A stretch of DNA of 64,000 bases. It comes from Anaerorhabdus sp964386325. Lineage in GTDB: Bacteria > Bacillota_I > Bacilli_A > Erysipelotrichales > Erysipelotrichaceae. Positions 24,325 to 33,400 of the stretch are shown one piece after another. The DNA is taken from NCBI GenBank assembly GCA_964386325.1, contig CAYLQY010000011.1:1-64000 (forward strand), written 5' to 3'. Every line of letters starts with the position of its first letter. Position 1 is the stretch's first letter. The notes beneath the pieces were generated by a model, which saw only the letters and a list, made by a program, of their open reading frames with translations, was not told where the DNA came from and did not search any database. The translations under genes were made by a program, and so were the position numbers.

Positions 24325-24443
24325 CGTTATCAATATACCATAGACAGCAACGGCCAAGCGCTTAATCAAGTTGCCGAGGTAGAAAGATTCTTACTTATAT
24401 AAAGTATACTTTCAAACCCATGCTGTCTTTACACATGGGTTTT
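24325..24443 (+). promoter_or_regulatory. L10 autoregulatory leader with terminator
   Basis: The transcript leader of rplJ carries the L10-leader pattern: CATAGACAGCAACGG near 24340-24354 and GTTGCCGAGGTAG near 24370-24382, whose CAAC/GTTG arms can pair. A terminator stem follows, AAACCCATG (24414-24422) with CATGGGTTT (24434-24442). The L10(L12)4 complex is known to bind such leaders and lower expression. The whole gap from 24089 also holds the promoter and a TCCTATA/TATAGGA hairpin at 24259-24275. Confidence 0.8.
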
Positions 24444-24488
24444 ATTTATATATGCGTATATTGGGACGTTAAAGATGGAGGTGTCGCA

Positions 24489-25112
24489 ATGAGACAAACG
24501 GTATTAGAAGCTAAACAAGCCGTAGTTGCTGAAATTCAAGAGAAACTTAAGAGTTCTGCTTCTACAGTTGTGGTTGAGTATCGTGGGTTAAGTGTTGCAG
24601 AAGTCACTGAATTAAGACGTGAATTACGTAAAGAGAATGTAGAATTCAAAATTTACAAAAACTCAATGTCTACTCGTGCAGCGGAAGCTGAAGGGTTCAA
24701 TGATCTTGTTCAACATTTAACAGGGCCAAATGCTATCGCATTCAGTAGCGAAGATGCAGTTGCGCCAAGCCGTGTTTTAGCAAAATTCGCTAAAAAACAC
24801 GATGCATTAGTTCTTAAGAGCGGAGTCGTTGAAGGTAAAGTAGTAGACGTAACTGTACTTAAAGAACTATCAGTCTTACCTAACAGAGAAGGAATGCTTT
24901 CAATGTTATTAAGCTGTCTACAATCACCAGTTCGTTCATTTGCTTGCGTAGTTAAAGCTGTCGCAGATGCAAAAGAAGCAAACGGTGGTGTAGCACCTGT
25001 AGTTGAAACTACAAATGAAGAAACAGTTGAAGCTGCTGCTACAACTGTAGAAGCAACTGAAACACCAGTTGTTGAAGAAGCTGCTGCTCAAACTGAAGCA
25101 GCTGCAGAATAG
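24489..25112 (+). CDS. rplJ: 50S ribosomal protein L10 with extended acidic C-terminus
   Basis: A 207-residue L10 that anchors the L7/L12 stalk to 23S rRNA. The core (about 1-165) is normal: MRQTVLEAKQAVVAEI, VVEYRGLSVAEVTELR, FKIYKNSMSTRAAE and GPNAIAFS. Residues from about 168 to the end form an Ala/Glu/Thr/Val-rich tail that is longer than in B. subtilis or E. coli L10 (about 165 residues). The start at 24489 follows GGAGGTG; the frame is open 23 codons upstream through the leader, but that part is not L10-like. Confidence 0.96.
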   Translation: MRQTVLEAKQAVVAEIQEKLKSSASTVVVEYRGLSVAEVTELRRELRKENVEFKIYKNSMSTRAAEAEGFNDLVQHLTGPNAIAFSSEDAVAPSRVLAKFAKKHDALVLKSGVVEGKVVDVTVLKELSVLPNREGMLSMLLSCLQSPVRSFACVVKAVADAKEANGGVAPVVETTNEETVEAAATTVEATETPVVEEAAAQTEAAAE

Positions 25113-25133
25113 TCCATAAGGAGGAATAATAAA

Positions 25134-25502
25134 ATGGCAAAATTATCACATGAAGATATCCTAGCTTACTTAGAAGGAGCTACAATTCTTGAACTAAATG
25201 ATTTAGTAAAAGCAATCGAAGAAAAATTCGGAGTTACTGCTGCTGCTCCTGTTGCTGTTGCTGCAGTTGCAGAAACAGCTGATGCTGCACCTAGTGCTGT
25301 ATCTGTAGTACTTGAAGCTGCTGGAGATAGCAAAGTTGGAGTTATTAAAGTTGTTCGTGAAATCACTGGTTTAGGCTTAGTTGATGCTAAGAAATTAGTT
25401 GATGGAGCACCAAGCGCAATCAAAGAAGACATTTCTGTTGATGAAGCTGAAGAAATCAAAAAGAAACTTATGGAAGCTGGAGCTACTGTAGTAATTAAAT
25501 AG
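25134..25502 (+). CDS. rplL: 50S ribosomal protein L7/L12
   Basis: A 122-residue L7/L12. It has an N-terminal dimerisation helix (ILELNDLVKAIEEKFGV), an Ala/Val-rich hinge (about 33-52), and the C-terminal factor-binding domain with KVGVIKVVREITGLGLVDAK and GAPSAIKEDIS. It follows rplJ by 21 bp with AAGGAGG before the ATG. The methyltransferase gene and an internal terminator come next. Confidence 0.98.
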   Translation: MAKLSHEDILAYLEGATILELNDLVKAIEEKFGVTAAAPVAVAAVAETADAAPSAVSVVLEAAGDSKVGVIKVVREITGLGLVDAKKLVDGAPSAIKEDISVDEAEEIKKKLMEAGATVVIK

Positions 25503-25557
25503 TTCCATTCTTAAGTTATCATTGGTTAAATAACCGCCTAAAGAAAGGATGCGAACT

Positions 25558-26154
25558 ATGAGTCATTACTTTACTGATAATCGCAATCTAGAAGAAAACC
25601 GGAAAGAAATTCCTTTCCGGTTTTTGGGCGTTTATTATACCTTTATTACAGACAATGGTGTATTCAGTAAATCCGAAGTGGACTTTGGTACTTGGGTTTT
25701 GCTGAAGACAATTTGTAAAGAAAACCTAGGGACAAGGATGCTTGATCTAGGTTGTGGTTATGGTGTGGTTGGTGTTGTGTGTAAAAAGCAATTTCCAGAA
25801 CTTGATATTCTAAGTGTGGATGTGAATCCTAGGGCTGTTGAACTAGCGAAACTGAATGCGGAAAAGAATCAAGTTGAAATTAATGTGGATGAATCAGATT
25901 GTTACTCAAATGTAACAGGGACATTCACAAGCATCGTAACAAATCCCCCAATTAGAGCAGGGAAACAAGTAATCTATAAAATGTTTGAAGAAGCATATGA
26001 TTTTCTTGATGGTAATGGTGTTTTGTGGATAGTTATCCGCAAACAGCAAGGAGCACCAAGTGCAAAGAAAAAGATTGAAGAAGTCTTTGGAAACTGTGAA
26101 ATTGTGGAAAAAGAAAAAGGGTATTACATTTTGAAAGCCATCAAAAACAATTGA
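25558..26154 (+). CDS. ybxB: RsmC-like class I methyltransferase between rplL and rpoB
   Basis: A 198-residue SAM-dependent methyltransferase related to 16S rRNA m2G methyltransferases (RsmC) and to B. subtilis YbxB, which holds the same place between rplL and rpoB. Motif I is LDLGCGYGVVG (about 63-73), the acidic end of beta-2 is SVDVNPRA, and the catalytic motif is NPPIRAGK. The ATG at 25558 is 9 bp after AAAGAAAGG; an in-frame ATG at 25549 touches the SD and is less likely. Codons 13-23 encode an intrinsic terminator hairpin (25595-25625), so the gene is probably expressed at a lower level than rplL. Confidence 0.87.
   Translation: MSHYFTDNRNLEENRKEIPFRFLGVYYTFITDNGVFSKSEVDFGTWVLLKTICKENLGTRMLDLGCGYGVVGVVCKKQFPELDILSVDVNPRAVELAKLNAEKNQVEINVDESDCYSNVTGTFTSIVTNPPIRAGKQVIYKMFEEAYDFLDGNGVLWIVIRKQQGAPSAKKKIEEVFGNCEIVEKEKGYYILKAIKNN
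25595..25625 (+). terminator. Intrinsic terminator inside the methyltransferase reading frame
   Basis: A perfect 12-bp stem AAAACCGGAAAG (25595-25606) with CTTTCCGGTTTT (25613-25624), a 6-nt loop, and five T residues at 25621-25625. It lies about 95 bp after the rplL stop and within the first 25 codons of the next gene. Its position corresponds to the rplL-rpoB attenuator known in E. coli, which lowers polymerase-subunit expression relative to ribosomal proteins. Translation across it may modulate its efficiency. Confidence 0.8.
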
Positions 26155-26179
26155 CAGATTGACAAAATGATGGTAGTAT
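26151..26179 (+). promoter_or_regulatory. Probable rpoB promoter
   Basis: TTGACA at 26151-26156 overlaps the end of the methyltransferase gene. A 17-bp spacer and an extended TGG-TAGTAT (-10 at 26174-26179) follow. A second TTGACA at 26159-26164 is too close to be used with this -10. This gives rpoBC a promoter downstream of the internal terminator. Confidence 0.55.
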
Positions 26180-26195
26180 AGTAAATTGCAAAAAA

Positions 26196-26233
26196 GTCTA
26201 AATTGAAAATAGGGTTAATGCGCCCTTTTAGAC
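26196..26233 (+). other. Hairpin in the rpoB 5' leader
   Basis: GTCTAAA (26196-26202) pairs with TTTAGAC (26227-26233), with an inner AGGG (26211-26214)/CCCT (26223-26226) stem and an asymmetric bulge. There is no T run, so it is not a terminator. It may be a stability or binding element of rpoBC mRNA. Confidence 0.4.
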
Positions 26234-26264
26234 GTTATGAAGGTGCATTGAAAGGATGGCGTAC

Positions 26265-29200
26265 ATGGAAAAAAAGCAAACTTACCGTATTTTAGAACTA
26301 GGTAAAAAGGCAAGTCGTCGCGATTATTCAAAAGTTAGTGGTGAATTAAATTTACCAGACTTAGTTGAAATTCAAACGGCTTCATTTGACTGGTTCAAAC
26401 GTGAAGGAATCAAGGAAGTATTTGATGATATTTATCCTATTTCTAACTATGGAGGAAATATTCAACTCCGTTTTGTTGGGTATGAATTTGGAGAACCTAA
26501 GTATTCTCTTAATGAGTGCAAATATCGTGAAACAAACTACGCAGCCCCTTTAAAAGGAAAAATGGAATTAGAAATGGTGGACCCAGAAACTGGGGAAGTT
26601 CTTACTAAGAATGAAGAAGTATTCTTAGGTGAGTTCCCACTAATGACTGATACTGGAACATTCATTATTAATGGTGCTGAACGTGTAATCGTATCTCAAA
26701 TCGTTCGTTCTCCAGGAGCATATTTCGATATCGTTTCTGAAGATAAAACAGGACGTGACACATATCAATGTGAATTAATCCCAAGTCGTGGTACTTGGTT
26801 AGAGTTTATGTCAGACAGTAAGAAAGTGGCTCTTGGAAGAATCATCAATATGTCTGTTGACCGTAAACGTAAAATTCTATCAACCATCCTATTTAAAGCA
26901 GTTGGGTTATCTTTAGATCTTCAAAATGGTGAAGATGCATTTGATACAACTGAAATCAAAAAATTCTTGAAGGCATTAGGTCTTGAAGTTTTTGATGATG
27001 TTATTGTCGATGGAGAACCTAGAGAATTTTTAAATCTTTATATGTTACTTTATACTTCAATCTTTGGTAACTATGAAGAAGTTAAAAATACACTTGCTGC
27101 CGATAAAATTAAAACTACATATGAATCATTATTAAATATCTATGAAAATCAACGTTCTGATGAAGTTCCAACATTAGATGGATCTATCACTCTCATGAAT
27201 GCGAAGTTCTTTGATCATCGCCGTTATGATTTAACCAAAGCTGGACGTTATAAACTAAATAAAAAATTAAGTATTCTTGATCGTATGGAATCAGCAATTC
27301 TTAAAGAAGATATCATTAGTGCTACTGGTGAAGTTTTATACAAAAAAGGTACATTTATTACAAAAACTGAAAGAAATGCATTGAAAGAAGAAATTGCCAA
27401 AGGTATTCACATGAAAGCAGTTCCTTTCAATCATAAATTCTCTCATCCAGATATTGAAACAGTTCCTGCAAGTTGGACTACTTCATTAGTGGGTCGTGTT
27501 CTTGCGACTGATTTAGAAGGTAAGAAAGTTAACTTTGAAAAAGGTACTGTATTAACTGCAACAGATATTAAAGAAATTGCGAAAGAATTTACAGATATAA
27601 GTATTTATACAGGTATTATTGCACAACCTGTAAAGCTTACTAAAGACAATGTAAATAGTGTACTTAACTATGGACAACGTTTCTTTGTCATTGGACGTTT
27701 AACAGAAAATGATCAAGACCTTGAAGGTAGTGAAGGATTGATGATTGAACGTTATGTTGCAGATGAAGCAATTTATCCACTTTCTACTGAAAATAGTGAA
27801 GCTGTATGTGCTATGGCTAAAGATAAACATGAAATCACTGCATGGTTAGTAGGGGCTGCTGTTCAAACAATTCAAGTTGCTCCAATGACTGATCCTGATC
27901 ACGCAGTAAAAGTAATGGGTACAGATCCATTAAACAATAAGAAGACAATTACAATTTCAGATATGATGTCATTCTATAGCTATCAATTAAATATGTTAGA
28001 TAGCATTGGTTCAGTTGATGATATTGACCAATTAGGAAATCGTCGTATTCGTACAGTTGGAGAATTGATTCAAAACCAATTCCGTATTGGATTATCTCGT
28101 ATGGAAAGAGTTGTTAAAGAAAGAATGTCAATCGCAGAAATTTCTGGATTAACACCAAAACAACTTACAAATATTCGTCCATTAACTGCAGCGATTAAAG
28201 AGTTCTTCTCAAGTTCTCAATTATCACAATTCATGGATCAACAAAATCCACTTGCAGAACTTACAAACAAACGTCGTATCTCTGCATTAGGACCTGGTGG
28301 GTTAACACGTGAACGTGCTGGATTTGAAGTGCGTGACGTTCATAACTCTCACTATGGTCGTATCTGTCCAATTGAAACACCAGAAGGACCAAACATCGGG
28401 TTGATTTCAAACTTAACAACATATGCTCGTATTAATGAATATGGATTCATCCAAACTCCTTACCGTCTTGTTAAAGAAGGTGGAATTGTTACTGATGAAG
28501 TAGTTTACTTATCAGCGGATGAAGAAAATGACTATATTATTGCCCAAGCCAATGAAGTAGTTGATGGAACACTTCATGGTGATCAAATCGTTGCTCGTAA
28601 AGCAGGAGAAACTGTCATGGTTGATATCGAAGATATCGAATTAGCCGACGTTTCGCCAAAACAAATTGTATCAGTGGCTACTGCATGTATTCCATTCTTG
28701 GAAAACGATGATGCTTCACGTGCTCTAATGGGTGCCAACATGCAACGTCAAGCAGTACCTCTATTAAATCCTCATTCACCATATGTAGGTACAGGTATTG
28801 AACACCGTATCGCAGCTGACTCAGGTTCTGCGTGCGTATCAACTGGTGACGGTATCGTTACATATTGTGATGCACAAAAAATCGTAGTAAGTGAAAAAGA
28901 TGGAGAAAAAGTTTACGAACTTCAAAAATTCCGTCGTTCAAATGCAGGTACATGTATTAACCAACGCCCAATCGTAAGAACTGGTGAAACAGTTAATCGT
29001 GGAGATATCTTAGCAGATGGTCCATCAATGCAAGATGGTGAATTAGCACTTGGTCAAAACGTTACTATCGCATTCATGACATGGCATGGTTACAACTATG
29101 AAGATGCAATCATCATGTCTGAAAGAATGGTTAAAGATGATGTTTATACATCAATCCATATTGAAGAATATGATATTGAATGTCGTGAAACAAAACTTGG

Positions 29201-30395
29201 ACCTGAAGAAATTACACGTGATATTCCTAACGTATCTGAAAATGCATGCCGTCATTTAAACGAACGCGGTATTGTTATGGTCGGTGCGGAAGTTAAAGAA
29301 GGCGATATCCTTGTTGGTAAAGTAACACCTAAAGGACAAAGTGAAGTATCACCAGAAGAAAAATTATTATTAGCGATCTTCGGAGAAAAATCTCGTGAAG
29401 TTCGTGATAACTCATTAAAAGTTCCTCATGGTGGGGCAGGTATTGTCCATTCAGTACGTGTATTCAAACGTAGTGAAGGTCATGAACTACCTCCAGGAGT
29501 GAATGAAGTAGTTAAAATTTATATCGTTCAAAAACGTAAAATCTCTGAAGGAGATAAGATGGCAGGACGTCATGGTAACAAAGGGGTTATTTCTAAAATC
29601 CTTCCTGCTGAAGATATGCCATACTTACCAGATGGTACACCAGTTGACATCATGTTGAATCCATTCGGGGTTCCTTCACGTATGAATATTGGACAAGTAT
29701 TAGAAATTCACTTAGGATTTGCAGCTAAGAAATTAGGTGTTAAATTCGCAACACCAGTATTTGATGGTATTAGTAATGAAGAACTAAAATCAATCATGGA
29801 AGAAGCTGAATGTACATCAGATGGTAAACAAGTTCTATACGATGGAAGAACTGGTGACTCATATGATGAACGTATCTCTGTTGGGGTAATGTATATGATT
29901 AAACTTGCCCACATGGTTGACGATAAGTTACATGCTCGTGCTACTGGACCATATAGTTTAGTTACACAACAACCATTAGGTGGTAAAGCACAAAATGGTG
30001 GACAAAGATTTGGAGAAATGGAAGTTTGGGCACTTGAAGCTTATGGAGCTGCACACACATTACAAGAAATCTTAACTGTTAAGTCAGATGATATTAACGG
30101 ACGTACAAAAACATATGAATCAATTATCAATGGTAGGGAACTTCCAGAACCTGGTATTCCTGAATCATTCCGTGTATTAAAACATGAGTTCCAAGCTTTA
30201 GGTATCGACGTTAGAATGCTAGATGAAAACGGTTCTGAAGTAGATATCAAGAAAATGGAACAAGAAGAAATAGATGAGTCTGTTGGAATCGAAAATATGG
30301 TAGCTGATACTGAAGGATTAACAATCAAAGATGATATCGAAGAAGAAATCCCAGAAGCTGCTGAAGTAGGTTTTGATATGGACGACATAGACTAG
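26265..30395 (+). CDS. rpoB: DNA-directed RNA polymerase beta subunit
   Basis: A 1376-residue RpoB, catalytic core subunit of RNA polymerase. The rifampicin region is SSSQLSQFMDQQNP followed by LTNKRRISALGPGG. The residue equivalent to E. coli His526 is Asn668 (codon AAC, 28266-28268); Ser531, Asp516 and Gln513 equivalents are unchanged. Between GRYKLNKKL (about 27246) and the QLGNRRIRTVGEL block (about 28030) there are about 258 residues, against about 130 in B. subtilis as I recall it. The extra part looks partly duplicated (two KGT-x-I/L-T segments). The ATG at 26265 is 8 bp after AAAGGA; the ATG at 26256 overlaps that SD. The C-terminus is acidic. Confidence 0.97.
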   Translation: MEKKQTYRILELGKKASRRDYSKVSGELNLPDLVEIQTASFDWFKREGIKEVFDDIYPISNYGGNIQLRFVGYEFGEPKYSLNECKYRETNYAAPLKGKMELEMVDPETGEVLTKNEEVFLGEFPLMTDTGTFIINGAERVIVSQIVRSPGAYFDIVSEDKTGRDTYQCELIPSRGTWLEFMSDSKKVALGRIINMSVDRKRKILSTILFKAVGLSLDLQNGEDAFDTTEIKKFLKALGLEVFDDVIVDGEPREFLNLYMLLYTSIFGNYEEVKNTLAADKIKTTYESLLNIYENQRSDEVPTLDGSITLMNAKFFDHRRYDLTKAGRYKLNKKLSILDRMESAILKEDIISATGEVLYKKGTFITKTERNALKEEIAKGIHMKAVPFNHKFSHPDIETVPASWTTSLVGRVLATDLEGKKVNFEKGTVLTATDIKEIAKEFTDISIYTGIIAQPVKLTKDNVNSVLNYGQRFFVIGRLTENDQDLEGSEGLMIERYVADEAIYPLSTENSEAVCAMAKDKHEITAWLVGAAVQTIQVAPMTDPDHAVKVMGTDPLNNKKTITISDMMSFYSYQLNMLDSIGSVDDIDQLGNRRIRTVGELIQNQFRIGLSRMERVVKERMSIAEISGLTPKQLTNIRPLTAAIKEFFSSSQLSQFMDQQNPLAELTNKRRISALGPGGLTRERAGFEVRDVHNSHYGRICPIETPEGPNIGLISNLTTYARINEYGFIQTPYRLVKEGGIVTDEVVYLSADEENDYIIAQANEVVDGTLHGDQIVARKAGETVMVDIEDIELADVSPKQIVSVATACIPFLENDDASRALMGANMQRQAVPLLNPHSPYVGTGIEHRIAADSGSACVSTGDGIVTYCDAQKIVVSEKDGEKVYELQKFRRSNAGTCINQRPIVRTGETVNRGDILADGPSMQDGELALGQNVTIAFMTWHGYNYEDAIIMSERMVKDDVYTSIHIEEYDIECRETKLGPEEITRDIPNVSENACRHLNERGIVMVGAEVKEGDILVGKVTPKGQSEVSPEEKLLLAIFGEKSREVRDNSLKVPHGGAGIVHSVRVFKRSEGHELPPGVNEVVKIYIVQKRKISEGDKMAGRHGNKGVISKILPAEDMPYLPDGTPVDIMLNPFGVPSRMNIGQVLEIHLGFAAKKLGVKFATPVFDGISNEELKSIMEEAECTSDGKQVLYDGRTGDSYDERISVGVMYMIKLAHMVDDKLHARATGPYSLVTQQPLGGKAQNGGQRFGEMEVWALEAYGAAHTLQEILTVKSDDINGRTKTYESIINGRELPEPGIPESFRVLKHEFQALGIDVRMLDENGSEVDIKKMEQEEIDESVGIENMVADTEGLTIKDDIEEEIPEAAEVGFDMDDID

Positions 30396-30407
30396 GAGGG
30401 TGTGCAT

Positions 30408-33400
30408 ATGACAGGAATTAATAAATTTTCAGCAATTCAAGTTGGATTGGCATCTCCTGAGAGAATCTTAGAATGGTCTCATGGCGAAGTTAAAAAGCCT
30501 GAAACAATTAACTATCGTTCTCAAAAACCAGAACGTGACGGATTATTCTGTGAAAGAATTTTCGGTCCATCAAAAGACTGGGAATGTTATTGTGGTAAAT
30601 ATAAGAAGGTAAGATATAAAGGTGTTGTCTGCGACCGTTGTGGCGTAGAAATTACAAAATCAACAGTACGTCGTGAAAGAATGGGTCACATTCAATTAGC
30701 GGCTCCTGTTGCTCATATCTGGTACTTGCGTGGAATTCCTTCACGTATGAGTTTACTTCTTAATATCACTCCAAAACAATTAGAAGAAGTTGTATATTTC
30801 GTATCTTGGGTTGTTACTGATCCAGGGGATACAAAGTTAGACTATAAACAAGTTATTTCTGAACGTGAATATCGTGAAAGTACTGCACTTTATGGACCTG
30901 GTTCATTCAAGGCGCAAACAGGTGCGGAAGCAATTGAAACATTACTTCAACAAGTGAAGTTAGAACCAGAACATAAAATGGTACTTGCTGAACTTGAAGG
31001 TGCTACTGGCGATAAGCGTAAGAAATTAATCAAACGTTTAGAAACTATCAATGCTTTCTTAACATCAAACAATAAACCTGAATGGATGGTATTAACAGTA
31101 TTACCAGTAATTCCACCAGATTTACGTCCGATGTTACAACTTGATGGTGGACGTTTCGCTACAAGTGACTTAAATGATTTATATCGTCGTGTTATTACTC
31201 GTAATAACCGTTTAAAGAAACTATTAGAGCTTGGAACTCCAGCGATTATCGTACAAAACGAAAAGCGTATGTTACAAGAAGCAGTTGACGCATTAATTGA
31301 TAATGGACGTCGTAGTAAACCAATTACAGGAGCTGGAGGACGTGCATTAAAATCACTTTCTCATAGCTTAAAAGGTAAACAAGGACGTTTCCGTCAAAAC
31401 TTATTAGGTAAGCGTGTTGACTATTCTGGACGTTCAGTTATCGCCGTTGGACCAGATTTAAAAATGTACCAATGTGGTATTCCACGTGAAATGGCTATTC
31501 AATTGTTTAAACCATTCGTTATTAACGAAATCGTTAATCAAGGAATTGCTGGAACACGTAAGACTGCAGAAAAATTAATTGATCGTCAAGATGCTCGTGC
31601 TTGGGACGTGGTGGAAGAAGTTATTACAAACCACCCAGTATTCCTTAACCGTGCACCAACACTTCACCGTTTAGGTATTCAAGCGTTCATGCCAAAACTT
31701 GTAGAAGGACGTGCAATTCGTCTTCATCCATTAGTATGTACAGCCTTCAATGCTGACTTCGATGGTGACCAAATGGCTGTCCATTTACCACTAAGTGAAG
31801 AAGCTCGTGCGGAAGCAGAAATCTTAATGTTAGGTTCAAACAACATCCTAGGTCCTAAAGATGGTAAACCAATCGTTACACCATCACAAGACATGGTGCT
31901 TGGTAACTTCTACCTTAACATGGAAGAAACTGCTGAAGAATTCTATAAAAAAGCAGATTTAATTGAAACAATGGGTGATGTTGAACTTGCGAAAATATGG
32001 AGATCATATGGTGATAATGAAGGTCATGTATTCAAAAACATGAACGAAGTATTAATGGCTTATGATAATAAAGTTGTTCACTTACATACACGTATTGCGA
32101 TTCCAGGAAGATCATTAAACAAAGATGCATTCACTGAAACACAAAAGAATTCATATTTGATTACTACAGTAGGTAAAATTATTTTCAATAATATTTTCCC
32201 TAATGATTTCCCTTATATTAATAGAGTTACAAAAGCTACATTACAAACTACACCAGAATCTGATTTCTTACCTATGGGTTCAAATATTAAGGAAGAAATT
32301 AAAGCTCGTCCTTTAAATCCTGAGTTCAAGAAAAAAGATTTAAGTAATGTTATCGCTGAAGTATTTAATCGTTATCGTACAGAAGGTTCTTCTGATATCT
32401 TAGATAAGATTAAAGACATGGGATTCAAATATTCTACAGTTGCAGGTATGACTGTATCACTAGCTGATATTAACGTTGCACCAGATAAACAAAAATTCGT
32501 TGATGAAGGTAAACATCAATCTGCGGTTCTTCAAAACTTATTGAAACGTGGACGTTTAACTCCAGCAGAATGGGAAAGACATTTCTCTAAATTATGGGCT
32601 GATATCAAAGATGAAATCGGACGTAAAGTTATGGAAAGTCTACCTCGTATGAATCCTATCAACATGATGGCTGTATCAGGTGCCCGTGGTAACGCGTCTC
32701 ACTTTACACAGCTTGCAGGTATGCGTGGATTAATGGCTCGTCCTACACAATCAAAATCTAAGAAAGAATATCAACCATCAATTATTGAGGTTCCTATCTA
32801 TTCTTGTTTCCGTGAAGGATTAAACGTATCAGAATTCTTTATTTCTACCCATGGGGTGCGTAAAGGATTAACAGATACAGCCTTAAAAACTGCTGAATCA
32901 GGATACTTAACTCGTCGTCTAGTTGACGTTGCACAAGATGTAATTGTTAATGAAGAAGATTGTGGTACAGATCGTGGTTACTTAGTTGAAACAATTGTTG
33001 ACCGTAAAAATAATTCTATCATTGAAGGACTTTATGATCGCTTAGTTGGACGTTATGCAAAAGATGCTATCGTTGATCCTAAGACAAAAGAAGTAATTGT
33101 TGAAGCTGAAGAATTTATTGATGAAGCACTTGCACAAAAAATTGTTGATGCAGGCGTTGAAAGAGCTTATATTCGTAACACATTTACATGTTTAAGCACA
33201 ACAGGTGTTTGTCGTAAATGTTATGGACGTAATATGGCAACAGGTAAACTTGTTGAGAATGGTGAAGCTATCGGTATCATGGCTGCCCAATCTATTGGGG
33301 AACCAGGTACTCAGTTAACAATGCGTACTTTCCATACTGGAGGGGTTGCATCAGGTAATGATGGAGATATCACTCAAGGGTTACCACGTGTTGAAGAACT

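Noticed and set aside
24420..24488. N-terminal extension of L10 by 23 residues
   Set aside because: The extension reads through the L10 leader terminator and lacks an RBS; the ATG at 24489 has GGAGGTG and the family N-terminus.
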